From Verrucomicrobiota bacterium (GTDB lineage Bacteria > Verrucomicrobiota > Verrucomicrobiia > Opitutales > UBA2995), in contig JAQBYJ010000051.1 of the NCBI GenBank assembly GCA_027622555.1, positions 1 to 40,000 of the forward strand: DNA of 40,000 nt, given 5' to 3'. Below the pieces are notes generated by a model. It saw only the letters and a program-made list of their open reading frames with translations, had not been told where the DNA came from and did not search any database. Shown piece by piece: positions 16,972 to 25,969 of the stretch. The position numbers were made by a program, and so were the translations under genes. The first letter of the stretch is position 1. Each line of letters begins with the position of its first letter.

Positions 16972-18366
16972 ATGAATCCCAATCATTTTGACTACTTGGT
17001 AATTGGTGGAGGCAGTGCAGGTTATGCAGCTGCAAGAACGGCACGTGAAGTTGTTGACCGTGTAGCCATCGTAGATGGTTCCGAACACCTGGGGGGCTTG
17101 TGTATCCTAAAAGGCTGTATGCCTTCCAAAACGCTCATTTATTCGGCGGAGGTTTTGCATCATGCAAAACAGGGTAATCTATTCGGTTTGAATATCCCTG
17201 AAGCCAAGGTGGACATGAAGGCTCTGCATCAGAGAAAAGTGGATACCATCAAGGAATTTTCTGAATACCGGGTAGAGGGGATTGAAAGCGATCGATTTAC
17301 GCTTTTTAGAAATCGAGCCGAATTTACAGGTCCCAATTCCGTCAGGTTGGATGATGGCCGCGAGCTAACCGCAGACAAGATCATGATCTCGACAGGCTCG
17401 GTGGTTCAGGTTCCACCCGTTCCAGGTCTGGCAGATCTGGAAGGTGTTTGGACGAGTGACGACGTGCTGGATCTCGATTTTCTACCGGAATCAGTGACCG
17501 TCTTGGGCGGCGGAATAGTAGCCAGCGAGCTGACCCAGTTTCTTAATCGTGTAGGCTCCAAAGTCATTCAGATCCAACGCAGTGAACACATTTTGAAGGA
17601 AGTTTCACCCGAAGCTTCAACCGTTATTGAGAAAGTGTTTCGTAACGAAGGCATTGAACTATATACAGGAACGTCTATCCAATCGATCTGCAAATCGGAT
17701 GAAGGGTTTGAAGTTACGTTTGAGCAGAACGGAGAGGTCATTACCAGAACTGCCCGACACCTGTTCAACGCATTAGGCCGTGTTCCGAACACAAAAAACC
17801 TAAATCTGGAAGCAGTCGGCGTAAGCTTGCGGAAAACGGGTCACATCAAGACAGGTCCATTCAACCAAACCGATAACCCGAATGTGTATGCGGCAGGTGA
17901 TGTCGCTGGTCCGGTGGAGATTGTCCATGTCGCAATTATCCAAGGTGAGGCTGCGGCCAAACATGCAACTGGAAGAAAAGTGCGCGAACCTTCTGACTGG
18001 GATTTTCTCGGTGTTATATTTACTGATCCACAGATAGCTGTGGCTGGGAAAAATGAGGCCATGTTGAAAGCTGAAGGAATTGACTTTGTAAGTGCTGATT
18101 ATCCGTGGGACGATCATGGAAAATCCATCCTAATGGAAGCCAAGCATGGTTTTGTTCGGCTATTCGCAGACCGAAGCGGGAAAATTCTTGGAGCAGAAAT
18201 CGTGGGTAAAGATGCAGGCGAATTGATTCATGCGTTTTCGGTGGCCATCAGTTTGAAGGCAAGCGTAGTCGACCTCTTGAATGCACCTTGGTACCACCCT
18301 ACTCTATCAGAGATGGTGACCTATCCACTGGAAGAGATCGCGGAGGAATTGGGATTGGCGTACTGA
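16972..18366 (+). CDS. Class I pyridine nucleotide-disulfide oxidoreductase (dihydrolipoamide dehydrogenase/MerA-like)
   Basis: 464 residues, ATG 16972. FAD-binding motif 'VIGGGSAGYAAA' (10-21) is followed by the redox-active disulfide Cys44/Cys49 ('GGLCILKGCMPSK'). The NAD(P) motif is 'TVLGGGIVASELTQFL', the second FAD motif 'VYAAGDVAG', and the catalytic His-Glu is present near the C-terminus ('HPTLSEMV'). All catalytic parts of lipoamide dehydrogenase are therefore kept. There is no N-terminal metal-binding domain and no C-terminal Cys pair as in mercuric reductase. No E1/E2 dehydrogenase genes are nearby, so a stand-alone disulfide reductase is as likely as an E3 subunit. Soluble; probably a homodimer. 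The first helix has Ser in place of the third motif residue, which is common in the MerA-like branch. Confidence 0.82.
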   Translation: MNPNHFDYLVIGGGSAGYAAARTAREVVDRVAIVDGSEHLGGLCILKGCMPSKTLIYSAEVLHHAKQGNLFGLNIPEAKVDMKALHQRKVDTIKEFSEYRVEGIESDRFTLFRNRAEFTGPNSVRLDDGRELTADKIMISTGSVVQVPPVPGLADLEGVWTSDDVLDLDFLPESVTVLGGGIVASELTQFLNRVGSKVIQIQRSEHILKEVSPEASTVIEKVFRNEGIELYTGTSIQSICKSDEGFEVTFEQNGEVITRTARHLFNALGRVPNTKNLNLEAVGVSLRKTGHIKTGPFNQTDNPNVYAAGDVAGPVEIVHVAIIQGEAAAKHATGRKVREPSDWDFLGVIFTDPQIAVAGKNEAMLKAEGIDFVSADYPWDDHGKSILMEAKHGFVRLFADRSGKILGAEIVGKDAGELIHAFSVAISLKASVVDLLNAPWYHPTLSEMVTYPLEEIAEELGLAY

Positions 18367-18402
18367 TTTTATAGGCAGTTGCTTTTACAATACTTGCTCG
18401 AA

Positions 18403-18477
18403 AGGTAGGGTTGCGCCATGGTAGTACCGCCGGACCTGCCCTGATGTCGGCATAGCCGGAGGCTATGGCCCTACCCT
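18403..18477. repeat. GGTAGGG...CCCTACC palindromic element between convergent genes
   Basis: GTAGGG (18405-) and CCCTACC (about 18469-18475) flank a structured core. The core includes the perfect hairpin CATAGCC-GGA-GGCTATG at 18451-18467. It belongs to the same general family as the elements at 9261 and 32122. It sits between the ends of the oxidoreductase and binding-protein genes, where it could also end transcription in both directions. Confidence 0.55.
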
Positions 18478-18505
18478 AAAATAGCGGAATTATTTTAAAC
18501 ATAAC

Positions 18506-20140
18506 TCACTCCTCGAAATACATATACTTCAACTCACGCATATCCGTTGGAGTATCGGGCCAATTTTTCAACCTTGGATCTACCAGATAATTTCGTGTGT
18601 AAAAATAGATCGGCATGACAGGAAGCTCATCGAGCAATATAGCCTCAGCTTCCTGAATAATTTTCATCCGTTCCGAAGGTTCAATGGCAACGGTAGACAG
18701 TTGATAAAGCTGATCAAAAATTCTGTTCGACCACCCGGTTGGGTTGTTTCCTGAGTCACTGGTAAAGAGACTCATATAACCGCCGTAGTCGGTATCCGAT
18801 CCCCAGCCAGATCTTGCAATTTGAAAGTCACCGGAAGACCTGGTATCCAGAAACACCTTCCACTCCATATTGATGAGTTCAATATTCACACCCAATTCAG
18901 ATTTCCACATCTGCTGAATTGCCTCTGCAATTTTCTTATGATTATCAGCCGTGTTGTAGATGAGTTCCAATGTCGGAAGTCCCTCACCTCCAGGATAGCC
19001 AGCTTCGGCTAACAATCGACGTGCTTCATCCAAATCTTCTGACACTGAAGCAGTTGGAACATAATTGTTGGCCTTCGGTGGCACGTAGGAAAACGCAACC
19101 TGCTCTCCACCTTGTGTCACTTTCTCAACAATGTCTTTTCTATTAATCGCCATACTCAGAGCCTTTCTGATCCGCGGATCGTCCAAGGGTGGCTTGTTCA
19201 CATTGAAGACATAGAAGTAAATGGCGAAGATCATGTGGTTGTGATAATCGGGTGGCAGCGTTTTCTCGAGCTGCATGATTACGTGCAATGGAATGTGAAG
19301 CGCGACGTGCACCTGACCACTTTCATAGGCGCGGTACTGTGTTTCAGTATTCTCGATAGGATGAAAATGTACCTGGTTCAATCGAACCGTATCACGATCC
19401 CAGTAATGGGGATTGGGCTCCATGGAAACCACTGTGTTAACGCCCCACTTGGTAAGTTGGAATGCACCATTGCCGACAAAGTTTTCCGGTCTCATCCAGG
19501 CAGTGCCTCGTTCGTCATAGTCTCCGTGCGCTTCAACCGTATGTTTATGCATTGGATAAAAACTAGGTTGATCCAAATAGTTGAGGAGGACGGGATTAGG
19601 ATGATCCAAATGAATTTCAAAGGTAAAATCATTAGGCGAACTGAATCCCACTTCGCCAAAGTCAGTTATCTCCCCACTGTTATAAGCAATAGCGTTCGTG
19701 ACTGTTTGAAAGAAATACTCGATGTAGGTATTGCCCAGTTTGGGTGAAAGAACCCGCCGCATGGCATAATGAAAATCAAAAGCGGTTACTCTATCCCCAT
19801 TGGACCATTTAAGATTCTTCCGTAAATGAAACGTGTAGGTTTTCCCATCCTCACTGATATTCCAACTTTCAGCGGCAGCAGGAACCATTTTCAGACTGAC
19901 GGGATCCATGGCAACGAGTCCCTCAAACAGGTTTTGGAGAATTCTCATCTCAACAGTCCCGGTAACAATATGGGGATCGAGCGATTGAGGTTCTGCACCA
20001 CTAGCAATGTGAAGGACCTGATCTCTTACACCTGCTTCCACAGCCGTTTCTCGCGGCTTGCAAGCGATGAAAACTGTCAACCCTGCCAGACAAAGACTCA
20101 GTCGAAGAACAACTGATTTCAAAGTTTTAAAATTAATCAT
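18506..20140 (-). CDS. Oligopeptide-binding lipoprotein (SBP_bac_5/OppA family), copy 2
   Basis: 544 residues from the ATG at 20140, which overlaps the previous stop in ATGA; a longer start at 20194 would run into the upstream gene. The lipobox is 'VFIA|C' with Cys27 as the lipidation site. The family signatures are clear: 'SGAEPQSLDPHIVTG' at the mature start, 'KTYTFHLRKNLKWSNGDRVTAFDF', 'VFNVNKPPLDDPRIRKALSMAINR' and 'AEAGYPGGEGLPTLELIYNT'. It captures peptides outside the inner membrane for an ABC importer. It is a close paralogue of the gene directly upstream, with nearly the same motif order throughout. GGAGGA touches the ATG with almost no spacing, so initiation probably relies on coupling. 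No permease or ATPase gene is near. Confidence 0.88.
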   Translation of the reverse strand: MINFKTLKSVVLRLSLCLAGLTVFIACKPRETAVEAGVRDQVLHIASGAEPQSLDPHIVTGTVEMRILQNLFEGLVAMDPVSLKMVPAAAESWNISEDGKTYTFHLRKNLKWSNGDRVTAFDFHYAMRRVLSPKLGNTYIEYFFQTVTNAIAYNSGEITDFGEVGFSSPNDFTFEIHLDHPNPVLLNYLDQPSFYPMHKHTVEAHGDYDERGTAWMRPENFVGNGAFQLTKWGVNTVVSMEPNPHYWDRDTVRLNQVHFHPIENTETQYRAYESGQVHVALHIPLHVIMQLEKTLPPDYHNHMIFAIYFYVFNVNKPPLDDPRIRKALSMAINRKDIVEKVTQGGEQVAFSYVPPKANNYVPTASVSEDLDEARRLLAEAGYPGGEGLPTLELIYNTADNHKKIAEAIQQMWKSELGVNIELINMEWKVFLDTRSSGDFQIARSGWGSDTDYGGYMSLFTSDSGNNPTGWSNRIFDQLYQLSTVAIEPSERMKIIQEAEAILLDELPVMPIYFYTRNYLVDPRLKNWPDTPTDMRELKYMYFEE

Positions 20141-21750
20141 TCCTCCAAATAAACGTCCTTGAGAGACCTTTGATCGACCGCGTTGTCGTACCAATTTTTA
20201 ACCCGCGTATCTACCATATAATTACTCGTATAATGGTAAATGGGTGCAGCCGGCATTCCCTTTAACATGATCTCTTCAGCCTGTTGGATGGTTTTCATTC
20301 TCAACTCGGGATCCATCATTGAAAACGACTTTAGATACAGGTCTTCAAATTCCGGATTTGACCACCCGGAATCATTGTTGCCGGAGTAGTCGGAAAAGAG
20401 GTCCAGATAGCTTGCGTAGTCAATACCTCCAACCCATCCCTGTCGGGCAATTTGAAAATCGCCTTCATCTTTTGCGTCCAAATAAACCTTCCATTCCATG
20501 TTCACCAGCTCCACGTCTATGCCTAACGCTTTGTTCCACATTTGATGAATGGACTCAGCGATACGGCGGTGGTTATCAGCTGTATTATATAAAATGCTTA
20601 ACGATGGAAAATCTTTTCCCCCTGGATAACCAGCTTCGGCAAAGAGTTGACGCGCTTTCTCAATATTTTCTTCAACCTTGTATGCGGGAATGTAACCATT
20701 CGCGCCAGGAGGCACAAAGGAAAACGCAGGCTGCTCTCCACCTTGCGACACTTGCTCCACAATTGCTTTTCGATCAATCGTCATCGCGAGAGCCAACCGA
20801 ACCAGCGGATCATCGAGAGGTGGTTTCTTGGTATTAAAAATATAGTGATAGGTTCCCAAATAGAGATTGCTTCTGTAATCAGCTGGTCGTTTTTGCTCCA
20901 ATTCATGAATTACGTGTTGAGGTAAATCAGGAGCTACGTGAACCTGACCATTTTGATAGGCACGATAAGCGGTATCAAAACTCTCAATCGCGTAAAAATA
21001 AGCCTTGTTCAGTCGGACTGCTTCTCGATCCCAATAATACGGATTTGGCTCCAACAGGATGTGAGTATTAGTAATCCATTCTTTAATAATAAACGGACCA
21101 TTGTTAACCATGTTTTCGGAGGTAAACCAACTCGTGCCCCGTTCATCTATCTCACCAAAACGCTCAATATTTGCCTTCTGAACCGGGTAAAAAATGGGGT
21201 ATTCCATATAATAAAGGAGTACGGGATTCGGCGCATCCAAAAAGAGTTGAAAGGTAAAATCATCTACAACTTTCGCTCCAACTTCTGAAAAATCTGTTTC
21301 CTCACCTTTGTTGTATTCAATGGCATTGGTAATTCCCTTGAATTGCTGAATGTAGGGCGTCCCCAATTTAGGCGAAAGGACCCGCTTCAAACTGTAGTAA
21401 AAATCATGGGCGGTCATCTGTTCGCCATTGGACCACTTCAAGTTCTTGCGAAGAAAAAAAGTATAGGTCTTTCCATCGTCAGAGATTTCCCAACGTTCTG
21501 CCGAACCGGGAATTGGTTTTAGCGTCTGAGGGTCAATATCGACCAATCCTTCGAATAGGTTTTCGAGAATGCGGATTTCAGGGACACCACTCACCAAATG
21601 AGGATCGAGCGTCTGTGGTTCTGCTCCATTTGCTATATGGAAAATTTGGTCTCGAACCCCAGCATCGACGGCCTTTTCGCGCTTACCACAAGCAGTTATC
21701 AGAAAACAGGAAACCAGAAGGCCAAAGCACAGGCAGATGCGTGAGATCAT
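20137..21750 (-). CDS. Oligopeptide-binding lipoprotein (SBP_bac_5/OppA family), copy 1
   Basis: 537 residues from ATG 21750, preferred over a start at 21786 because it gives a normal lipoprotein signal: 'MISRICLCFGLLVSCFLITA|C' with Cys21. Mature start 'NGAEPQTLDPHLVSG', then 'KTYTFFLRKNLKWSNGEQMTAHDF', 'IFNTKKPPLDDPLVRLALAMTIDR' and 'AEAGYPGGKDFPSLSILYNT' are OppA/MppA hallmarks. Compared with copy 2, the framework residues are the same but pocket-lining stretches differ ('WVGGIDYASYLDLF' against 'WGSDTDYGGYMSLF'), suggesting altered peptide preference. It lies 51 nt after hisA on the same strand. Periplasmic face of a membrane, by lipid anchor. Confidence 0.88.
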   Translation of the reverse strand: MISRICLCFGLLVSCFLITACGKREKAVDAGVRDQIFHIANGAEPQTLDPHLVSGVPEIRILENLFEGLVDIDPQTLKPIPGSAERWEISDDGKTYTFFLRKNLKWSNGEQMTAHDFYYSLKRVLSPKLGTPYIQQFKGITNAIEYNKGEETDFSEVGAKVVDDFTFQLFLDAPNPVLLYYMEYPIFYPVQKANIERFGEIDERGTSWFTSENMVNNGPFIIKEWITNTHILLEPNPYYWDREAVRLNKAYFYAIESFDTAYRAYQNGQVHVAPDLPQHVIHELEQKRPADYRSNLYLGTYHYIFNTKKPPLDDPLVRLALAMTIDRKAIVEQVSQGGEQPAFSFVPPGANGYIPAYKVEENIEKARQLFAEAGYPGGKDFPSLSILYNTADNHRRIAESIHQMWNKALGIDVELVNMEWKVYLDAKDEGDFQIARQGWVGGIDYASYLDLFSDYSGNNDSGWSNPEFEDLYLKSFSMMDPELRMKTIQQAEEIMLKGMPAAPIYHYTSNYMVDTRVKNWYDNAVDQRSLKDVYLEE

Positions 21751-21801
21751 GGCGACAAATCCTAGGACTCTCACACAATCGATCAAGCTCAGACGAACTA
21801 T

Positions 21802-22536
21802 TTACCAGGCTTGAGGATATTTTGACAAAGCTTCGGTCAAATTGATCGCACCTTCGTATATGGCCTTGCCGGTAATAACCCCATCGAGGTTCGAATAACG
21901 GCTGCCCAATTCGGCGAGACTTGCTAGATCTTCCATGCGCGATACACCCCCACTGGCTATGATATTGGCGGAGCAATTATTTAGCATCTCCTCCTGGGCT
22001 TCCAGATTGGGACCCGTCATCATACCGTCTGTACTGATGTCGGTGTAAATGATCGTTCGTACGCCGAAGTCCGATACTTTTTTGGCTAATCCCAGGGCTG
22101 TGACGTCGGAGGTGTCCACCCAACCTTTGATAGCTACGAGGCCGTCTTTGGCGTCGATGCCTACGGCGATTTTATCTCCAAATTCCTGAACCAATTGTTC
22201 GACGAACTCAGGATCAGCACATGCCCGGGTGCCAATAACCGCCCGCGATACTCCTGCATCGAAGGCGGCACGAACCGAATCAAAATCGCGGAGACCTCCA
22301 CCAAGCTGAACTTTCAGCCCCAGAGCAGCTACTTCAGCAACATGCGCGAGATTGCTCGATGTGCCCGTGAACGCACCGTCAAGATCGACCATATGCATCC
22401 ATCTTGTGCCGGACTCGATCCAGACTTTTGCAGCATCCACTGGACGATCGTAATAGACGGTCTCTTGTTCAGCTTTGCCCTGAAGCAGACGAACCGCGCG
22501 TCCATTCCGGATATCGATAGCAGGATAAATAATCAC
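21802..22536 (-). CDS. hisA: HisA, phosphoribosylformimino-5-aminoimidazole carboxamide ribotide isomerase
   Basis: 244 residues, ATG 22536, the usual HisA length. Catalytic Asp8 ('YPAIDIRNG') and the second acid in 'AVGIDAKDG' (Asp128) are visible, as are the two phosphate-binding loops 'VQLGGGLRDFDS' (77-86) and 'NIIASGGVSRMED', which mark the half-barrel repeat of this (beta/alpha)8 enzyme. 'TDISTDGMMTGPN' carries the conserved Thr-Asp...Asp-Gly of strand 6. It converts ProFAR to PRFAR in histidine synthesis, in the cytosol. No other his gene is next to it, so the pathway genes are dispersed in this genome. It is first in a minus-strand set with the two binding proteins, which have no obvious link to histidine. 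Confidence 0.95.
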   Translation of the reverse strand: MIIYPAIDIRNGRAVRLLQGKAEQETVYYDRPVDAAKVWIESGTRWMHMVDLDGAFTGTSSNLAHVAEVAALGLKVQLGGGLRDFDSVRAAFDAGVSRAVIGTRACADPEFVEQLVQEFGDKIAVGIDAKDGLVAIKGWVDTSDVTALGLAKKVSDFGVRTIIYTDISTDGMMTGPNLEAQEEMLNNCSANIIASGGVSRMEDLASLAELGSRYSNLDGVITGKAIYEGAINLTEALSKYPQAW

Positions 22537-22580
22537 TACGAAATGGCTAAGCTGATTAAATACACATGCAACAGAATTTT

Positions 22581-22656
22581 AATTGTAGGAGGGGGTTTAT
22601 CCCCCGATTGTTATAAGGCCGAAAAGGAATAGGGGGATTAACCCCCTCCTACAATT
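22581..22656. repeat. 25-bp near-perfect inverted repeat (GTAGGAGGGGG family)
   Basis: The left arm 22581-22605 (AATTGTAGGAGGGGG...) and right arm 22632-22656 (...CCCCCTCCTACAATT) are inverted copies with one mismatch, separated by 26 nt. Each arm also contains its own inner palindrome, GGGGG-TTTAT-CCCCC. It lies in the 170-bp gap between the divergent hisA and M42 peptidase starts, where both promoters must also be. Confidence 0.8.
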
Positions 22657-22706
22657 CCTGGAACTCAGTACTTGAGCTGAAGCAATCCAACTCCACACTC
22701 CTCCCT

Positions 22707-23777
22707 ATGCCTAATAGTGAATATCAAGTACCCGACTTTCTATATCAACTGCTCGCCAGTCGATCTCCCTCCGGCCAGGAAGCTGAAGCACAAGCGGTTT
22801 TTGACGCATTTGTTGCACCTAAAGCAGACAGTTATGAAAAGGACGTACTGGGAAATCGAATCGCAACTTTGAATCCAGGTGGTGACCCATGCGTGCTTCT
22901 GGCCGGTCATCTTGACGAGCTCGGATTCATCATCAAATACATCGACGACCGCGGGTTCTTGTTTTTCGACACCATTGGCGGGCATGATCGCATCATGATT
23001 TCCGGACGACGGGTCCGAATTAATACCAAAAATGGAATCGTGACCGGGGTAACCGGAAAACGCGCCATTCATCTGATGGATACAAGCGAACGAGAAAAAG
23101 TGCCGCAAATCTATGGCATGTGGATTGATCTGGGAGTATCCTCAAAAGAAGAAGCGGAGAAACTGGTTCGAATAGGCGATACCGCTACTTACGATCATGA
23201 GTTTGAATTAATAAACGGATCTATTGGAACCGCCCGTGCGTTTGATAACAAAACAGGAGCTTACATTGCCGGAGAAACACTCCGACGCCTGGCAGGAGAT
23301 CCTAGTCTGGCCGCCAAGGTGGTAGCAGTAGGAACCGCTCAGGAAGAAATTGGAGTCCGCGGTGCCATGACCTCAACGCATGCGGTTGCACCTGACTATG
23401 GCATAGCCATCGATGTGGGGCACGCGACGGATTTTCCCGACGCTGACAACAAACGGTTTGGTTCATTCAAACTGGGAGGCGGTGTAATCATAACCCGCGG
23501 TCCCCAACTCAACCCCCTTGTAACCGAAAGCCTCATCGAAGTAGCAGAAGCTGAGAACATTCCTTACCAACTCGAAGCCGAACGAGGTATCATTTCCAAC
23601 GACTCGCGTTCTATCCAAGTTGCTGGCCCAGGTGTGGCCACTGGAACTATCGGATTAGCTCTCCGTTACATGCATACACCCAGTGAAATAGTGGATCTGG
23701 AAGACGTTGAAGCTTGCGTAAAATTATTGGTGGCCTGGATCAAAACGTTGAAAGCCGGTGACCGGGGAATTGTGTAG
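22707..23777 (+). CDS. M42 family metallo-aminopeptidase
   Basis: 356 residues, ATG 22707. The two-zinc site of M42 peptidases is complete: His68 with Asp70 ('AGHLDELGF'), bridging Asp180 ('ARAFDNKTG'), catalytic Glu213 and ligand Glu214 ('AQEEIGVRGA'), Asp236 ('AIDVGHATD') and His323 ('MHTPSE'). Members form large tetrahedral dodecamers in the cytosol that trim peptides from the N-terminus; some prefer Glu/Asp, others Leu or Lys. The sequence does not show which. The family was once annotated as endoglucanase M, which is misleading. Monocistronic; it could use peptides brought in through the nearby binding proteins (inference from position only). Confidence 0.92.
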   Translation: MPNSEYQVPDFLYQLLASRSPSGQEAEAQAVFDAFVAPKADSYEKDVLGNRIATLNPGGDPCVLLAGHLDELGFIIKYIDDRGFLFFDTIGGHDRIMISGRRVRINTKNGIVTGVTGKRAIHLMDTSEREKVPQIYGMWIDLGVSSKEEAEKLVRIGDTATYDHEFELINGSIGTARAFDNKTGAYIAGETLRRLAGDPSLAAKVVAVGTAQEEIGVRGAMTSTHAVAPDYGIAIDVGHATDFPDADNKRFGSFKLGGGVIITRGPQLNPLVTESLIEVAEAENIPYQLEAERGIISNDSRSIQVAGPGVATGTIGLALRYMHTPSEIVDLEDVEACVKLLVAWIKTLKAGDRGIV

Positions 23778-23792
23778 AATAATTGGAATTCG

Positions 23793-23809
23793 TCAGGCAA
23801 TACGCCTGA
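23793..23809 (+). terminator. Short hairpin after the M42 peptidase gene
   Basis: TCAGGC (23793-23798) and GCCTGA (23804-23809) form a 6-bp stem with a 5-nt loop, 16 nt after the stop. It is followed only by a mildly T-rich TCTTCAT, so a terminator role is tentative. Confidence 0.35.
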
Positions 23810-23870
23810 TCTTCATACACAAATTAGTCGTGGGCGACAAACCCAACACCATGATTTTGTTTTAAAACCC

Positions 23871-23900
23871 TGGTACTCTTGACAACCGTGACCAGTACCA
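23871..23900 (-). terminator. Possible terminator of the tig-clpP-clpX operon
   Basis: TGGTACT (23871-23877) and AGTACCA (23894-23900) pair around a 16-nt loop, about 100 nt beyond the clpX stop. On the minus strand the stem is followed by GGGTTTTAAAAC, a short T-run. The loop is long for an intrinsic terminator, so this is a weak call. Confidence 0.3.
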
Positions 23901-24000
23901 TCCTTCGCTCCTGCATCCGGTCAACCCATATTCCAAATCAGTCAAGCTATGTATAAGGCTCTGCCGATGGGGCCGTAGCGATGGGAATCTTCCGGTGACT

Positions 24001-25335
24001 TTAGGCCGCGTCTTGCGGTTCGGTTTCAGAAGCTGGAGAAGCAGGTGCCTTTTCACTAGGAACCTCCTCCTTTATGGCGAATCGCTTGAGCTGTGGTGAT
24101 CGGATTCCCTCGACGACACCCTTGGTGATTACGACCTCTTCAACATCGGTGTAGAGAGGGAGTTCAAACATAACTTCGAGCATGATTTTTTCCATGATCG
24201 AACGCAAAGCACGGGCACCTGTTTTCAGCTTTTTGGCTTGCTCAGCAATTGCTTTCAAAGAATCCGGACTAAAACGCAGTCCTACACCATCCAGCGCAAA
24301 CAGTTTTTCATACTGCTTGGTCAAGGCATTCTTAGTTTCTATCAAAATACGTTGAAGATCTTCCGAAGAAAGTTCTTCCAACACGGTCGTTATGGGGAGA
24401 CGACCAATAAACTCCGGAATCATACCAAACTTAACCAGGTCCTCCGGTTCAATATTCCTGACAACACTCTCGGCCGATTGAACCTCATCTTCGACTTTTT
24501 TAGATTGATTGTAGCCCAGGTAACGCTGCCCGACTCGTTTGTTGATGATCTCCTCAAGACCTACATACGCGCCACCGCAAATAAATAAAATGTTCTCAGT
24601 GTTTACCTGAACGTATTCTTGATTCGGGTGCTTTCGACCTCCCTGCGGTGGCACATTACAAACAGTTCCTTCCAAAATTTTAAGTAGGGCTTGCTGAACA
24701 CCTTCTCCGGATACGTCCCGTGTTATCGACACATTATCCGTCTTGCGTCCAATCTTGTCGATCTCATCAACATAGATGATTCCGCACTCCGCCTTTTTCA
24801 CGTCATAGTTGGCTGATTGAAGAAGCCTAAGCACAATATTCTCGACGTCTTCTCCGACATAACCGGCTTCAGTTAATGTGGTGGCATCAGCGATAGCAAA
24901 AGGAACATCAAGCAACTTGGCCAGCGTTCGAGCCAGGTAGGTCTTACCACTACCTGTCGGGCCGATCATCAGAATATTACTCTTCTCAATCTCTACATCA
25001 ATCAACGATTGATCGATCTTCTGATCGTGAGACTTCGTACGATACATCAAACGTTTGTAGTGATTGTAAACCGCAACAGAGAGAACTTTCTTGGCGTGCA
25101 CCTGACCAATAACATGCTGATCGAGTTCAGCACAAATCTGGGTGGGTTTAAGCAGCTTGAACGGAGCTTCTTCCTGAGGTTGCGAGGCTTTAACTTCTCG
25201 ATCAATAACCGTCTTACAAACATTGACGCAGGAGTCACAAATATAAACACCACCCGGTCCCGCAATCATTTTGCGGACTTCATTCTGAGATTTTCCGCAA
25301 AACGAGCAGAAAGTCAGTTTGGTGGATTTAGCCAT
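24001..25335 (-). CDS. clpX: ClpX, ATP-dependent unfoldase subunit of ClpXP
   Basis: 444 residues, ATG 25335. The N-terminal zinc-binding domain has Cys10, Cys13, Cys33 and Cys36. The AAA+ core has Walker A 125-132 ('GPTGSGKT'), pore loop 'GYVGED' (158-163), Walker B 'IIYVDEID' (Asp190/Glu191) and the sensor region '[17 protein letters not shown]'. It unfolds tagged proteins and feeds them to ClpP in the cytosol. The last 20 or so residues are an Ala/Pro/Glu-rich tail ('[17 protein letters not shown]') beyond the conserved core, which is variable in the family. The start lies 6 nt after the clpP stop, and no separate Shine-Dalgarno site is seen, so translation is likely coupled. Confidence 0.96.
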   Translation of the reverse strand: MAKSTKLTFCSFCGKSQNEVRKMIAGPGGVYICDSCVNVCKTVIDREVKASQPQEEAPFKLLKPTQICAELDQHVIGQVHAKKVLSVAVYNHYKRLMYRTKSHDQKIDQSLIDVEIEKSNILMIGPTGSGKTYLARTLAKLLDVPFAIADATTLTEAGYVGEDVENIVLRLLQSANYDVKKAECGIIYVDEIDKIGRKTDNVSITRDVSGEGVQQALLKILEGTVCNVPPQGGRKHPNQEYVQVNTENILFICGGAYVGLEEIINKRVGQRYLGYNQSKKVEDEVQSAESVVRNIEPEDLVKFGMIPEFIGRLPITTVLEELSSEDLQRILIETKNALTKQYEKLFALDGVGLRFSPDSLKAIAEQAKKLKTGARALRSIMEKIMLEVMFELPLYTDVEEVVITKGVVEGIRSPQLKRFAIKEEVPSEKAPASPASETEPQDAA

Positions 25336-25341
25336 AAATAT

Positions 25342-25953
25342 TTAGGAAACTTTTGCTTTTGAAGCAATTTCGCGTGCAGCAATTACATTGTCTACAATAC
25401 CGTACGTTTTCGCTTCTTCAGCGGTCATATAATAATCGCGGTCTGTGTCCTTCTCAACTTGGGCTTCGGATTGTCCGGTGTGTTGTGAAATAACCTTATT
25501 CAAGGTATGCTTCCAGCGATTGATCTCACGAGCAGCGATGGTGATGTCTGATGTTTGGCCACCAGCACCACCAGAAGGTTGGTGAATCATCACCCGGCTG
25601 TTAGGAAGCGCAAATCGTTTACCAGGGGTACCGGCCGCTAAAAGAACCGTAGCCATACTCGCCGCCATTCCGACACAGTAGGTTACCACATCACAGCTGA
25701 GAAGGTTCATGGTATCATATATCGCCATACCACCAGTCACTACTCCTCCGGGGGAGTTGATATACAAATTGATATCTTTTTTGGGATCTTCCATTTCCAG
25801 GAAGAGGAGTTGGGCAATTACCAAATTGGCGATGATATCATCAATGGGTGTACCGATAAATACAATGCGGTCTTTGAGCAAGCGACTATAGATGTCCATG
25901 CTGCGCTCTCCGCGTCCTGTATTTTCAATGACATTTGGGACGTAAAAACTCAC
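25342..25953 (-). CDS. clpP: ClpP, serine protease subunit of ClpXP
   Basis: 203 residues, ATG 25953. The triad is Ser99 ('GMAASMA'), His124 ('MIHQPSGG') and Asp173 ('[12 protein letters not shown]'). 'YINSPGG' at 64-70 is the substrate-binding strand. It assembles as a double heptamer that degrades proteins unfolded by ClpX. The short N-terminus before '[16 protein letters not shown]' suggests only a brief propeptide. It lies between trigger factor and ClpX, the commonest bacterial arrangement, which links folding of new chains to their disposal. Confidence 0.96.
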   Translation of the reverse strand: MSFYVPNVIENTGRGERSMDIYSRLLKDRIVFIGTPIDDIIANLVIAQLLFLEMEDPKKDINLYINSPGGVVTGGMAIYDTMNLLSCDVVTYCVGMAASMATVLLAAGTPGKRFALPNSRVMIHQPSGGAGGQTSDITIAAREINRWKHTLNKVISQHTGQSEAQVEKDTDRDYYMTAEEAKTYGIVDNVIAAREIASKAKVS

Positions 25954-25962
25954 TAAATAATT

Positions 25963-25969
25963 CTCCTCT
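25963..25969 (-). promoter_or_regulatory. clpP: Shine-Dalgarno site of clpP
   Basis: On the minus strand the sequence AGAGGAG overlaps the end of the tig stop codon and lies 9 nt before the clpP ATG, confirming the clpP start and tight coupling to tig. Confidence 0.65.

Noticed and set aside
16972-18366. Mercuric reductase (merA) as a specific call
   Set aside because: There is no N-terminal heavy-metal domain, no C-terminal vicinal cysteines and no mer genes nearby, so only the broader enzyme class is supported.
19112-19747. 211-codon plus-strand open frame
   Set aside because: It lies wholly antisense to the oligopeptide-binding protein gene, whose family motifs run through the whole region; the plus-strand product has no recognisable domain.
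20319-20837. 172-codon plus-strand open frame
   Set aside because: Antisense to the first oligopeptide-binding protein; low-complexity product without family features.
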